A stretch of DNA of 64,000 bases from Tolumonas sp008015085 (GCA_029265125.1 JAJUJX010000013.1:14350-78349), one strand, 5' to 3'; shown: positions 25,039-33,982, numbered from the stretch's first letter. A program made the numbers and translations. The notes: a model not told the origin generated them from the letters alone.

Positions 25039-25572
25039 ATGTCTCGTGTTGCGAAAGCACCTGTTACTATTCCTGCTGGCGTGGAAGTAACCCTGAACGG
25101 CCAGGAAATTGCTGTTAAAGGTAAAAATGGCACCCTGAAGCGCACTCTGAACGCTGCAGTTATCGTCACCAAAGAAGAAAATGTGTTGAAATTTGCACCT
25201 GTTGAAGGTGCTGCTGGTGCAGACGCGCAGGCTGGTACTGCTCGTGCACTGGTTAACAACATGGTTATTGGTGTTACTACTGGCTTCGAGCGCAAACTGG
25301 TGCTGGTTGGTGTAGGTTACCGTGCACAAGCTAAAGGTAAATCTGTAGGTCTGGCTCTGGGTTTTTCCCATCCAATCGACCACGAGTTGCCTGAAGGTGT
25401 GACTGCTGAATGCCCTACTCAGACTGAAATCGTACTGAAAAGTGCTGACAAAGCTCTGTTAGGCCAAGTTGCAGCTGACATCCGTGCTTATCGTAGCCCG
25501 GAGCCTTACAAAGGCAAAGGTGTACGCTATTCTGACGAAGTTGTGCGTACTAAAGAAGCTAAGAAGAAGTAA
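25039..25572 (+). CDS. rplF: 50S ribosomal protein L6
   Basis: A 177-aa protein near the factor-binding site. Its two repeats end in the family signature PEPYKGKGVRYSDE (PROSITE-type block near the C-terminus). Confidence 0.98.
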   Translation: MSRVAKAPVTIPAGVEVTLNGQEIAVKGKNGTLKRTLNAAVIVTKEENVLKFAPVEGAAGADAQAGTARALVNNMVIGVTTGFERKLVLVGVGYRAQAKGKSVGLALGFSHPIDHELPEGVTAECPTQTEIVLKSADKALLGQVAADIRAYRSPEPYKGKGVRYSDEVVRTKEAKKK

Positions 25573-25581
25573 GGTAACACT

Positions 25582-25935
25582 ATGGACAAGAAAGCAGCTC
25601 GTATCCGTCGTGCTACTAAAGCACGTCGTAAAATGCTGGAACTGGGCGCGACTCGTCTGGTGGTTCACCGTACTCCGCGTCATATTTATGCGCAGGTTAT
25701 CGCAGCAAGCGGTGCCGAAGTGTTAGCTTCTGCATCAACTGTTGAGTCAACCATTCGTGAGCAAGTGAAATACACCGGTAACGCTGATGCGGCCGCCGCT
25801 GTTGGTAAAGCAATTGCAGAGCGTGCTCTGGCTAAAGGCATTACCACTGTAGCGTTTGATCGCTCTGGGTTCCAATATCACGGTCGCGTAGCCGCACTGG
25901 CTGCTGCTGCACGTGAAGCTGGTCTTCAGTTCTAA
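25582..25935 (+). CDS. rplR: 50S ribosomal protein L18
   Basis: A 117-aa 5S rRNA-binding protein with a basic N-terminus (MDKKAARIRRATKARRK) and the C-terminal FDRSGFQYHGRVAALA block. Confidence 0.98.
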   Translation: MDKKAARIRRATKARRKMLELGATRLVVHRTPRHIYAQVIAASGAEVLASASTVESTIREQVKYTGNADAAAAVGKAIAERALAKGITTVAFDRSGFQYHGRVAALAAAAREAGLQF

Positions 25936-25949
25936 GCCAGGAGTCGACA

Positions 25950-26450
25950 ATGTCTAAAATCGAATCTCAAGCCGGTGAACTGCAAGAAAAGTTAGTCGCA
26001 GTAAACCGTGTTTCAAAAGTAGTTAAAGGTGGTCGTATTTTCTCCTTCACAGCTCTGACTGTGGTAGGTGATGGTGCTGGCCGCGTTGGTTTCGGTTACG
26101 GTAAAGCACGTGAAGTTCCTGCTGCTATTCAAAAAGCAATGGAACAGGCTCGTCGTAACATGGTTAAAGTAGAGCTGATTGAAGGCACTCTGCACCACCA
26201 TGTTAAGGGAACCCATGCTGGTTCTACCGTATTCATGCAGCCTGCTTCTCAGGGTACCGGTATTATCGCCGGTGGCGCAATGCGTGCCGTTCTGGAAGTG
26301 GCTGGTGTACATAACGTTCTGGCTAAGACTTATGGCTCAACCAATCCGATGAATGTCGTTCGTGCAACTATCGAAGCACTGGCTGACATCAAATCACCGG
26401 AACAGGTTGCAGCTAAACGTGGTCTGCGCGTGGAAGAAATCCTGGGGTAA
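25950..26450 (+). CDS. rpsE: 30S ribosomal protein S5
   Basis: A 166-aa protein with a double-stranded RNA-binding-like N-terminal domain. It contains GRIFSFTALTVVGDGAGRVG, the region of spectinomycin and ram mutations in E. coli. Confidence 0.98.
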   Translation: MSKIESQAGELQEKLVAVNRVSKVVKGGRIFSFTALTVVGDGAGRVGFGYGKAREVPAAIQKAMEQARRNMVKVELIEGTLHHHVKGTHAGSTVFMQPASQGTGIIAGGAMRAVLEVAGVHNVLAKTYGSTNPMNVVRATIEALADIKSPEQVAAKRGLRVEEILG

Positions 26451-26456
26451 TACGAC

Positions 26457-26639
26457 ATGGCTAACAAGACTGTAAAAGTTACACAGACTCGCAGCTCCAT
26501 CGGTCGTTTACCGAAGCACAAAGCCACTCTGGTGGGTTTGGGTCTGCGTCGTATTGGTCACACTGTTGAGCTGGAAGATACTCCATGCGTACGCGGTATG
26601 ATCAACCAGGTTTATTACATGGTGAAGGTGGAGGAGTAA
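26457..26639 (+). CDS. rpmD: 50S ribosomal protein L30
   Basis: A 60-aa protein with the conserved VTQTRSSIGRLPKHKATL block. It lies between rpsE and rplO as in E. coli. Confidence 0.97.
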   Translation: MANKTVKVTQTRSSIGRLPKHKATLVGLGLRRIGHTVELEDTPCVRGMINQVYYMVKVEE

Positions 26640-26642
26640 TCA

Positions 26643-27077
26643 ATGCGTTTAAACACTCTTTCTCCAGCAGCTGGTGCTAAATCTGCCAAAAAGCGTGTAG
26701 GTCGTGGTATCGGTTCTGGTTTGGGTAAAACCGGTGGCCGTGGCGTCAAAGGCGCTGGTTCACGTGCTGGTAGCGGTGTAGGTCCTGGTTTCGAAGGCGG
26801 TCAGATGCCTTTGAAAATTCGTCTGCCAAAATTTGGTTTCTATTCTCGTAAAGGTGCTGTTACTGCAGAAGTACGCCTGAGCGAAGTTGCTAAAGTTGAA
26901 GGCGATGTAGTTGATCTGAACACCCTGAAGCAAGCTGGTGTTATCACTAAAGGCATGCAGTTTGCCAAGATCGTTCTTTCTGGAAAGATCGAACGTGCAG
27001 TAACTGTTCGTGGTGTTAGCGTTACTAAAGGCGCTCGTGCTGCGATTGAAGCTGCTGGTGGCAAAATCGAGGAATAA
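26643..27077 (+). CDS. rplO: 50S ribosomal protein L15
   Basis: A 144-aa late assembly protein with a glycine- and basic-rich N-terminal extension (RVGRGIGSGLGKTGGRG) that penetrates 23S rRNA. It lies three bases after rpmD. Confidence 0.98.
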   Translation: MRLNTLSPAAGAKSAKKRVGRGIGSGLGKTGGRGVKGAGSRAGSGVGPGFEGGQMPLKIRLPKFGFYSRKGAVTAEVRLSEVAKVEGDVVDLNTLKQAGVITKGMQFAKIVLSGKIERAVTVRGVSVTKGARAAIEAAGGKIEE

Positions 27078-27084
27078 TAAGTAG

Positions 27085-28416
27085 ATGGCCAAGAAACCAG
27101 GATTAGTAACACGGGGCTCGCAAGGGGGCCTGAGCGAACTGAAGAGTCGTTTACTCTTCGTTCTAGGTGCTATCATTGTCTTCCGTGCGGGCGCTTATGT
27201 GCCGATTCCTGGTATTGACGCTACTGTGCTGGGGCAGCTGTTCCAGCAACAGAAGGGAACCATCATTGAAATGTTTAACATGTTCAGTGGTGGGGCCCTG
27301 TCCCGTGCATCCATTTTTGCGTTGGGTATTATGCCGTATATTTCGGCGTCGATTATTATCCAACTGTTGACGGTTATCAGTCCTTATTATGCTGAGCTTA
27401 AAAAGGAAGGTGAAAGCGGTCGACGCGTTATCAGTAAGCATACTCGCTGGGGTACTTTGGTCTTGGCCACTGTACAAGCAGCGGGGATCGCAACTGGTTT
27501 GCCAAATATGATGCATGGCTTGGTGCTCAACCCCGGTTTCGGCTTCTACTTTACTGCGGTTGTTAGTCTGGTCACCGGAACTATGTTCCTTATGTGGTTA
27601 GGTGAGCAGATTACTGAACGCGGGATAGGTAATGGTATTTCGCTGATCATCTTTGCTGGTATTGTTGCTGGATTGCCTCATGCTATTGGTGCAACTGCAG
27701 AACAAGCTCGGCAGGGTGAATTGCATATCCTGTTGCTGTTGTTACTCGTGGTCATTGTGTTTGCAGTAACTTATTTTGTTGTGTTTGTTGAGCGAGGTCA
27801 GCGTCGAATCGTTGTTAACTATGCGAAACGCCAACAGGGTAATCAAATTTTTGCAGCACAAAGTACTCATTTACCGTTAAAACTTAATATGGCGGGTGTT
27901 ATCCCTGCAATTTTTGCATCCAGTATTATCCTATTTCCAGGAACAATTGCTTCTTGGTTTGGTCAGGGTGATTCATGGATCGCAAATATTCTGCAAGAAA
28001 TCTCTATGAGCTTGCAGCCAGGGCAGCCGTTATATGAGTTGCTATATGCGATTGCGATCATTTTCTTTAGTTTCTTCTATACTGCGTTGGTGTTTAACCC
28101 TCGCGAAACAGCGGACAATTTAAAGAAAAGTGGTGCATTTATCCCTGGTATTCGCCCGGGTGAGCAGACAGCGCGTTTTATCGATAAGGTGATGACCCGG
28201 TTAACACTGGCTGGGGCCTTGTATATTACAGCGATTTGCCTGGTACCACAGTTATTGATGACATTCTGGCATGTCCAGTTCTACTTTGGTGGCACTTCGC
28301 TGCTGATTATTGTAGTGGTCATCATGGACTTTATGGCTCAGGTGCAAACCCATATGATGTCTCATCAATATGGTGATGTACTGAGAAAGGCCAATCTTAA
28401 AGGCGTAGGTCGTTAA
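27085..28416 (+). CDS. secY: Preprotein translocase subunit SecY
   Basis: A 443-aa channel subunit of SecYEG with ten transmembrane segments, the E. coli length. The plug and early loop region, including the signature GSQGGLSELKSRLLFVLGA and VPIPGIDATVLGQL, and the cytoplasmic loop GERTxxNGxS-like stretch (ITERGIGNGISLIIFAGI) are present. It is co-transcribed with ribosomal proteins at the end of the spc operon. Confidence 0.98.
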   Translation: MAKKPGLVTRGSQGGLSELKSRLLFVLGAIIVFRAGAYVPIPGIDATVLGQLFQQQKGTIIEMFNMFSGGALSRASIFALGIMPYISASIIIQLLTVISPYYAELKKEGESGRRVISKHTRWGTLVLATVQAAGIATGLPNMMHGLVLNPGFGFYFTAVVSLVTGTMFLMWLGEQITERGIGNGISLIIFAGIVAGLPHAIGATAEQARQGELHILLLLLLVVIVFAVTYFVVFVERGQRRIVVNYAKRQQGNQIFAAQSTHLPLKLNMAGVIPAIFASSIILFPGTIASWFGQGDSWIANILQEISMSLQPGQPLYELLYAIAIIFFSFFYTALVFNPRETADNLKKSGAFIPGIRPGEQTARFIDKVMTRLTLAGALYITAICLVPQLLMTFWHVQFYFGGTSLLIIVVVIMDFMAQVQTHMMSHQYGDVLRKANLKGVGR

Positions 28417-28443
28417 TCCGGCCTAATATTGCGGAGTTAAGCA

Positions 28444-28557
28444 ATGAAAGTTCGCGCTTCCGTTAAAGCAATCTGCCGTAACTGCAAAATCATCAAACGC
28501 CACGGTGTGGTTCGCGTGATTTGCTCTGAGCCAAAGCATAAACAACGCCAAGGCTAA
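28444..28557 (+). CDS. rpmJ: 50S ribosomal protein L36
   Basis: A 37-aa protein: MKVRASVKAICRNCKIIKRH, then GVVRVICSEPKHKQRQG. Cys11, Cys14, Cys27 and His32 form the zinc-ribbon ligands, so this is the zinc-binding (C+) paralogue, unlike the zinc-free form made under zinc limitation in many relatives. It lies 27 bases after secY and closes the spc operon. GGAGT precedes its ATG. Confidence 0.96.
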   Translation: MKVRASVKAICRNCKIIKRHGVVRVICSEPKHKQRQG

Positions 28558-28587
28558 TTATATTTTCGGTAGACACTTGAAAAAGTA

Positions 28588-28614
28588 AGGCTGGCTAAGT
28601 AAATTAGCCAGCCT
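28588..28614 (+). terminator. Hairpin at the end of the spc operon
   Basis: An 11-bp perfect stem AGGCTGGCTAA / TTAGCCAGCCT with a 5-base loop. The downstream ACATTTGTG is only modestly T-rich, so it may be a weak terminator or processing site between the spc and alpha operons. Confidence 0.6.
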
Positions 28615-28620
28615 ACATTT

Positions 28621-28710
28621 GTGTGTAGACTGATCACCATGTATCCGGAACGGGCTTTGTGGTGATCGTACATTTGTTACCTGTTTAGGAGTGAGATAGT
28701 GGCCCGTATC
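28621..28710 (+). promoter_or_regulatory. Alpha operon leader (S4-binding pseudoknot, Alpha_RBS type)
   Basis: The leader matches the E. coli alpha mRNA: TATCCGGAACGGGCTTT corresponds to its TATCCTGAAAACGGGCTTT core. It is enclosed by the stem GATCACCA / TGGTGATC (28632-28639 with 28660-28667) and runs into an AGGAG and the GTG start of rpsM, as in E. coli. S4 binding to this pseudoknot traps the 30S subunit and represses rpsM-rpsK-rpsD-rplQ. The regulatory role is established for the E. coli element and inferred here. Confidence 0.85.
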
Positions 28711-29055
28711 GCTGGCATTAACATTCCTGACCATAAACATGCAGTTATCGCGTTAACTGCGATTTATGGCATCGGCGACACCCGCGCAAAAAGTATTTGT
28801 GCAGCGGCTGGTATCGCTGAGGATGTGAAGATTAAAGATCTGGACGAAGCTCAAATTGAAGCGCTTCGTACCGAGGTAGGCAAGTTTACTGTTGAAGGTG
28901 ACCTGCGCCGTGAAGTTTCTATGAACATCAAACGTCTGATGGACTTAGGTTGCTATCGTGGTCTGCGTCATCGTCGTGGTCTGCCGGTTCGCGGACAGCG
29001 TACCAAAACTAACGCGCGCACCCGTAAGGGTCCTCGTAAACCGATTAAGAAGTAA
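28699..29055 (+). CDS. rpsM: 30S ribosomal protein S13
   Basis: A 118-aa head protein contacting the P-site tRNA and L5. It begins at a GTG (28699), as in the E. coli gene, which is part of the S4-regulated translation start. RGLPVRGQRTKTNARTRKG is the conserved C-terminal block. First gene of the alpha operon. Confidence 0.97.
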   Translation: MARIAGINIPDHKHAVIALTAIYGIGDTRAKSICAAAGIAEDVKIKDLDEAQIEALRTEVGKFTVEGDLRREVSMNIKRLMDLGCYRGLRHRRGLPVRGQRTKTNARTRKGPRKPIKK

Positions 29056-29070
29056 GCGGGAAGGTAGAAA

Positions 29071-29460
29071 ATGGCAAAAGCTCCTACTCGTGCTCGTAAG
29101 CGCGTTAGAAAGCAAGTTAGCGACGGCATTGCACACGTTCATGCCTCTTTCAATAACACAATCGTGACTATCACTGATCGTCAAGGTAACGCTCTGTCAT
29201 GGGCTACTGCCGGCGGTTCAGGTTTCCGTGGTTCTCGTAAATCCACTCCGTTCGCTGCACAGGTTGCTGCAGAACGTGCTGGTGAAATCGCCAAAGAATA
29301 TGGCGTTAAGAACCTGGAAGTTATGGTTAAAGGTCCTGGTCCGGGCCGTGAGTCTTCTATTCGTGCGTTGAATGCTGCGGGTTTCCGCATCACCAACATC
29401 ACTGATGTGACTCCGATCCCGCACAACGGTTGTCGTCCTCCTAAAAAACGTCGTGTATAA
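29071..29460 (+). CDS. rpsK: 30S ribosomal protein S11
   Basis: A 129-aa platform protein. It contains FNNTIVTITDRQGNALSW and the C-terminal DVTPIPHNGCRPPKKRRV, both nearly invariant. Confidence 0.98.
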   Translation: MAKAPTRARKRVRKQVSDGIAHVHASFNNTIVTITDRQGNALSWATAGGSGFRGSRKSTPFAAQVAAERAGEIAKEYGVKNLEVMVKGPGPGRESSIRALNAAGFRITNITDVTPIPHNGCRPPKKRRV

Positions 29461-29491
29461 CGTTATCTAGTAGGATTGTTGGAGAAAGAAC

Positions 29492-30112
29492 ATGGCAAGA
29501 TATTTAGGCCCAAAGCTGAAGCTTAGCCGTCGTGAAGGCACCGATCTGTTCCTGAAATCAGGCGTTCGTGCTATCGACTCTAAGTGTAAAATTGACACAG
29601 CTCCTGGTCAGCACGGTGCGCGTAAGCCACGTCTGTCTGACTACGGTGTACAGCTGCGTGAAAAACAGAAAGTTCGTCGTATTTACGGCATTCTGGAAAA
29701 ACAATTCCGTAACTATTACCGTGAAGCAACCCGCTTGAAAGGTAATACTGGTGAAAACCTACTGCAGTTGCTGGAAGGTCGTCTGGATAACGTAGTTTAT
29801 CGTATGGGTTTTGCAACTACTCGTGCGGAAGCTCGCCAGCTGGTTAGCCACAAAGCTATTGTTGTAAATGGCAAAGTGGTTAATATTCCTTCTTCTCAGG
29901 TTTCTCCTGAAGATGTAGTCACTGTTCGTGAGAAGGCGAAAAAACAAGCGCGTATCAAGGCCGCTCTGGACCTGGCTGCGCAGCGTGAAAAGCCAACTTG
30001 GATTGAGATCAATGCAGACAAGATGGAAGGCGTTTACAAACGTCTGCCTGAACGTTCAGACCTGTCTGCAGACATCAATGAACAGTTGATCGTCGAACTT
30101 TACTCTAAGTAA
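29492..30112 (+). CDS. rpsD: 30S ribosomal protein S4
   Basis: A 206-aa primary 16S binder with a C-terminal S4 RNA-binding domain (about residues 95-160, LDNVVYRMGFATTRAEARQL). It is also the autorepressor of the alpha operon through the leader upstream of rpsM. Confidence 0.98.
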   Translation: MARYLGPKLKLSRREGTDLFLKSGVRAIDSKCKIDTAPGQHGARKPRLSDYGVQLREKQKVRRIYGILEKQFRNYYREATRLKGNTGENLLQLLEGRLDNVVYRMGFATTRAEARQLVSHKAIVVNGKVVNIPSSQVSPEDVVTVREKAKKQARIKAALDLAAQREKPTWIEINADKMEGVYKRLPERSDLSADINEQLIVELYSK

Positions 30113-30137
30113 GGTTTGGCTTCTAAGAGAGGACATA

Positions 30138-31127
30138 ATGCTGGGTTCTGTAACAGATTTTCTCAAGCCACGTTTGGTTGATATCGAGCAACTCAGTCCG
30201 ACTCATGCCAAGGTTACCCTTGAGCCGTTGGAACGTGGTTTCGGTCATACTTTAGGTAATGCGTTACGGCGCATTCTCCTGTCGTCCATGCCGGGATGTG
30301 CAGTTGCTGAGGTTGAGATCGACGGCGTATTGCACGAGTACAGCAGTAAAGAGGGTGTTCAGGAAGATATCCTGGAGATCCTGCTGAACTTGAAAGGCAT
30401 TGCAGTAAAGCTGGAAGGTAAAGATGAAGTAATCCTTTCGCTGACCAAGTCTGGTGCGGGCCCGGTCACGGCAGGTGATATCGTCCATGGTGATGATGTT
30501 GTCATTGTCAATCCGGAGCATGTGATTTGTCATCTGACCGGTGCTAATGCTGAAATTAGCATGCGCCTGCGTGTTCAACGTGGTCGTGGTTATGTTCCAG
30601 CATCTGCACGTCTGCATACAGATGATGAAGATCGTCCGATTGGTCGCTTGTTACTGGATGCTGCATTCAGCCCAGTTGTACGTATTGCGTACAATGTTGA
30701 AGCCGCCCGTGTTGAACAACGTACTGATTTGGATAAGTTGGTTATCGATATGGAAACCAACGGCACGCTGGATCCGGAAGAGGCCATTCGTCGCGCAGCT
30801 ACTATTCTGGCTGAGCAACTGGATGCCTTTGTTGATTTGCGTGATGTTTCCGTTCCGGAGAAGAAAGAAGACAAGCCGGAGTTCGATCCGATCCTGCTGC
30901 GTCCTGTTGATGATCTGGAATTGACAGTTCGTTCTGCGAACTGCCTGAAAGCAGAAGCAATCCATTATATTGGTGATCTGGTACAACGTACCGAGGTTGA
31001 GCTGCTGAAAACGCCAAACCTGGGTAAGAAGTCTTTGACCGAAATCAAAGACGTGCTGGCTTCCCGTGGTCTGTCTCTAGGTATGCGCCTTGAGAACTGG
31101 CCACCAGCAAGTCTGGCAGATAATTAA
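30138..31127 (+). CDS. rpoA: RNA polymerase alpha subunit
   Basis: A 329-aa protein identical in length to E. coli alpha. The N-terminal dimerisation domain (LEPLERGFGHTLGNALRRIL) nucleates RNA polymerase assembly. The C-terminal domain (about residues 250-325) contains NCLKAEAIHYIGDLVQRTE, including the DNA-contact Arg of the UP-element surface. The gene is set between rpsD and rplQ as usual. Confidence 0.98.
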   Translation: MLGSVTDFLKPRLVDIEQLSPTHAKVTLEPLERGFGHTLGNALRRILLSSMPGCAVAEVEIDGVLHEYSSKEGVQEDILEILLNLKGIAVKLEGKDEVILSLTKSGAGPVTAGDIVHGDDVVIVNPEHVICHLTGANAEISMRLRVQRGRGYVPASARLHTDDEDRPIGRLLLDAAFSPVVRIAYNVEAARVEQRTDLDKLVIDMETNGTLDPEEAIRRAATILAEQLDAFVDLRDVSVPEKKEDKPEFDPILLRPVDDLELTVRSANCLKAEAIHYIGDLVQRTEVELLKTPNLGKKSLTEIKDVLASRGLSLGMRLENWPPASLADN

Positions 31128-31170
31128 TCCAGATCGCAGGTTCTACCGATTTTGTTAGAAGGATAAGGTC

Positions 31171-31557
31171 ATGCGCCATCGTTTGAGTGGTCGTCAACTG
31201 AACCGGAATGCAAGCCATCGTTCGGCTATGTTCCGTAACATGGCCAGCTCCCTTGTTCGTCATGAGATCATCAAGACGACTTTGCCTAAAGCAAAGGAGC
31301 TACGTCGTGTAGTTGAGCCCTTGATTACTCTTGCTAAGAGTGACAGTGTTGCAAATCGTCGTTTGGCGTTTGCACGTACCCGTGACAGAGATGTTGTTGG
31401 TAAACTGTTTGCTGAACTTGGCCCACGTTTTCAAGGTCGCCCAGGTGGTTACACTCGCATTCTGAAATGCGGTTTCCGCGCTGGTGATAATGCACCAATG
31501 GCTTATATTGAGCTGGTTGGTCGTCCGGTAGATGCTGAAGCAGTTACCGAAGAGTAA
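31171..31557 (+). CDS. rplQ: 50S ribosomal protein L17
   Basis: A 128-aa protein starting MRHRLSGRQLNRNASHRSAM and ending after AYIELVGRPVDAEAVTEE. It is the last gene of the alpha operon and is followed by a strong terminator. Confidence 0.98.
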   Translation: MRHRLSGRQLNRNASHRSAMFRNMASSLVRHEIIKTTLPKAKELRRVVEPLITLAKSDSVANRRLAFARTRDRDVVGKLFAELGPRFQGRPGGYTRILKCGFRAGDNAPMAYIELVGRPVDAEAVTEE

Positions 31558-31590
31558 AATAAAGCCGGGGTATCCCGGCTTTATTTTTTT
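31558..31590 (+). terminator. Alpha operon terminator
   Basis: A 12-bp perfect stem (AATAAAGCCGGG / CCCGGCTTTATT) with loop GTAT and a run of seven T. Confidence 0.95.
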
Positions 31591-31752
31591 CAGCCCGTTA
31601 TCTGATACGCATATCATCTGTTCTCCGCTTATGATTTAAGCCTTCCTCTGCTATACTGTAGCCTTATTGTTGCAACCCTGATTATCTTCCTGTTTTTTCA
31701 GTAGAAGTTAATATATTTATTTAGTTATTTTCGCCGGTAGCTGAAGGATTCA

Positions 31753-32340
31753 ATGCTTATCTCTTCCCGAATTGAGTTAAAACCCCCTGCACTGGAATGG
31801 GTTGAGCCGTTGCGTCTGGCATTGTCTGAAAGCTATGAGCTGCATCAGTTATTTTTGGACTGGGTAGAGCCCGACCCATCACCATTGACAGTAACAGCAA
31901 CGATGAATGTAGCTAAAGAGCAGTTTGATCGTAAAGAGCAAGAACTGCGGTTTCTGATTGTTCGGCGTGAAGATCAAGAGTTGGTAGGTAGCATCAGTCT
32001 TCATGTCAGAGACGTGTCAGTCCCTTACTATGAATTAGGCTATTGGGTGCGTCAGTCTGCGGCAGGTAAAGGTTACATCACAGAAGCTGTCCTCTTGTTA
32101 GCTGATTACGCATTTATTCATTTACATGCTGCGCGTCTTGAGATCAGAACAGCAGCAAGTAATGAAAAGAGCAGGGCAGTTGCAGAGCGCGCTGGATTTC
32201 GATTGGAGGCGACGTTGCAGAATGCCTGCCGTACACAAGGGCATCTGGATGATATGTTAGTTTATAGCCGGATTGGTCACGAGGATATGATTCCGGAGAT
32301 TGATCTGGTCGATATCTCTCCGGAAGAGCTAGACTTCTGA
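31753..32340 (+). CDS. GNAT-family N-acetyltransferase, RimJ/RimL-like
   Basis: A 195-aa acetyl-CoA-dependent acyltransferase. The GNAT core runs from about residue 65 to 165: strand ELVGSISLHV, the acetyl-CoA-binding loop AAGKGYITEAVLLLADYAF, and NEKSRAVAERAGF. It resembles the enzymes that acetylate the N-termini of ribosomal proteins S5 and L12, but the substrate cannot be assigned. It is monocistronic, with a terminator upstream and metJ convergent downstream. Confidence 0.85.
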   Translation: MLISSRIELKPPALEWVEPLRLALSESYELHQLFLDWVEPDPSPLTVTATMNVAKEQFDRKEQELRFLIVRREDQELVGSISLHVRDVSVPYYELGYWVRQSAAGKGYITEAVLLLADYAFIHLHAARLEIRTAASNEKSRAVAERAGFRLEATLQNACRTQGHLDDMLVYSRIGHEDMIPEIDLVDISPEELDF

Positions 32341-32348
32341 TTTAGTCG

Positions 32349-32669
32349 TTATTCGTCATATTTTTCAATCGGTTTTCCCATTTCTGCCATCAGTTGCTGA
32401 ACGGCCAGAGGGATATCATCCGGACAATCCTTCCGTAAATCATCATCTGCCGGCAGTGGCTGCCCTGTATAGGCGTGTAAAAATGCCTCACACAGAAGTT
32501 CACTGTTGGTGGCATGTCTCAGGTTGTTGATCTGGCGGCGGGTTCGTTCATCAGTCAGTATTTTTAATACTTTCAGAGGAATGGAGACGGTGATCTTTTT
32601 GACCTGCTCACTTTTTTTGCCATGTTCTGCATAAGGGCTGATATATTCGCCATTCCACGCCGTTTTCAT
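32349..32669 (-). CDS. metJ: Methionine regulon repressor MetJ
   Basis: A 106-aa ribbon-helix-helix repressor that uses S-adenosylmethionine as corepressor. The DNA-binding strand and helix region KKITVSIPLKVLKILTDE and RRQINNLRHATNSELLCEAF are almost identical to E. coli MetJ. The C-terminal third is more divergent. It is divergent from metB, across a region with tandem met boxes that it should bind, repressing both metBL and itself. Confidence 0.97.
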   Translation of the reverse strand: MKTAWNGEYISPYAEHGKKSEQVKKITVSIPLKVLKILTDERTRRQINNLRHATNSELLCEAFLHAYTGQPLPADDDLRKDCPDDIPLAVQQLMAEMGKPIEKYDE

Positions 32670-32695
32670 TTTACACCTGTAGTTTTATCCAAACT

Positions 32696-32724
32696 TTAGC
32701 ATAGTAACCCGTATAGCTTATAAT
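32696..32724 (+). promoter_or_regulatory. Probable metBL promoter
   Basis: TTAGCA (32696-32701) and a perfect TATAAT (32719-32724) with 17-base spacing. The predicted start is just upstream of the met boxes, so bound MetJ would block transcription. Confidence 0.65.
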
Positions 32725-32740
32725 GGCAATCCATCAGCAA

Positions 32741-32772
32741 AGCCATATAGACGTCCAGAAGTGTTGACGTCT
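32741..32772. promoter_or_regulatory. Tandem met boxes (MetJ operator)
   Basis: Contiguous 8-bp units in register compare well with AGACGTCT: AGCCATAT (5/8), AGACGTCC (7/8), AGAAGTGT (5/8) and TGACGTCT (7/8). MetJ binds such arrays cooperatively. The location between divergent metJ and metB matches E. coli. Confidence 0.9.
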
Positions 32773-32821
32773 TCATTCCTGTAGGTTAACGTGATGTAAA
32801 TGCGACGATCAGGGAGCCGTT

Positions 32822-33982
32822 ATGTCGGGCTATAAACAGGAAACATATGCTGTTAAATCAGGGATTGCTGAAGATAAGCAGTTTGGCTCGGTAGTTCCGC
32901 CAATCTATCTTTCGACAAACTATACCTTTGCTGGTTTTGGTGAGAAACGTGAATTTGACTATAGTCGTTCAGGAAATCCGACTCGCAACACCTTAGCTGA
33001 GGCGTTATCTGCTCTGGAAGGTGGGGCCGGAGCCGTATTTACAGGTAGTGGCATGGGGGCGATTAATCTGGTCACTGCACTGTTATCGTCCAATGACCTA
33101 TTGGTTGCTCCCCATGATTGTTACGGCGGTACATATCGTCTATTCCAGCATGTTGCGGCGAAGGGCTCTTATCGCATTTTATTTGTCGATCAAACCGATT
33201 CGGTTGCGTTGGCAGCGGCTTTGGCTCAGAAGCCGAAATTGGTGTGGGTTGAAACGCCATCTAATCCTCTGCTGCGAGTGGTGGACATTGAGGCGATCTG
33301 TCAGCAATCCCATGCGGTGGGTGCGCTGGTTGCTGTTGATAATACCTTTCTGTCACCGTTACTACAGCGGCCTCTGGAGTTGGGGGCTGATATTGTTGTG
33401 CATTCCACTACTAAATATCTGAATGGTCATTCTGATGTTGTTGGCGGTGCCGTTATTGCGAACACGCAGGAACTTCATGAAAAATTAGCCTGGTGGGGTA
33501 ACTGCCTAGGGCATACTGGTGGTGCGTTTGATGCTTATTTGACGTTACGCGGTCTCCGTACTTTAGCTCCGCGCATGCGGGCGCATCAGGAGAATGCAGA
33601 AGCGGTCATTTCCTATCTGCAGCAAAAACCACAAGTTACTAAAATTTATCATCCAAGTCTGGTGGATCATCCAGGCCATGAAATTGCAAAACGTCAGCAG
33701 CAGGGCTTTGGCGCAATGCTCAGTTTTGAAGTGGATTTTGATGTAGAGCAATTAAAACAATTTTTGGCAAATCTGCAGTTATTTTGTCTGGCTGAGTCAC
33801 TGGGGGGCGTTGAAAGTCTGGTTGCGCATCCTGCTAGCATGACGCATGCTGGTATGGATCCCGAAGCTCGCCGGGTGGCCGGGATTTCAGATCAGCTATT
33901 GCGCTTATCGATCGGAATAGAACATATTTCTGATTTACTGGCGGATCTGGAACAAGCTTTTTCCCGTGTTACAAGTAAATAG
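32822..33982 (+). CDS. metB: Cystathionine gamma-synthase
   Basis: A 386-aa PLP enzyme of the Cys/Met metabolism family that joins cysteine to an activated homoserine in methionine synthesis. It shows DYSRSGNPTRNTLAEAL, the PLP lysine in the block VVHSTTKYLNGHSDVVGG, and the C-terminal RLSIGIEHISDLLADLEQA. An AGGGAG site precedes the ATG. It forms a metBL operon with the following gene (gap 56 bases). Confidence 0.95.
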   Translation: MSGYKQETYAVKSGIAEDKQFGSVVPPIYLSTNYTFAGFGEKREFDYSRSGNPTRNTLAEALSALEGGAGAVFTGSGMGAINLVTALLSSNDLLVAPHDCYGGTYRLFQHVAAKGSYRILFVDQTDSVALAAALAQKPKLVWVETPSNPLLRVVDIEAICQQSHAVGALVAVDNTFLSPLLQRPLELGADIVVHSTTKYLNGHSDVVGGAVIANTQELHEKLAWWGNCLGHTGGAFDAYLTLRGLRTLAPRMRAHQENAEAVISYLQQKPQVTKIYHPSLVDHPGHEIAKRQQQGFGAMLSFEVDFDVEQLKQFLANLQLFCLAESLGGVESLVAHPASMTHAGMDPEARRVAGISDQLLRLSIGIEHISDLLADLEQAFSRVTSK

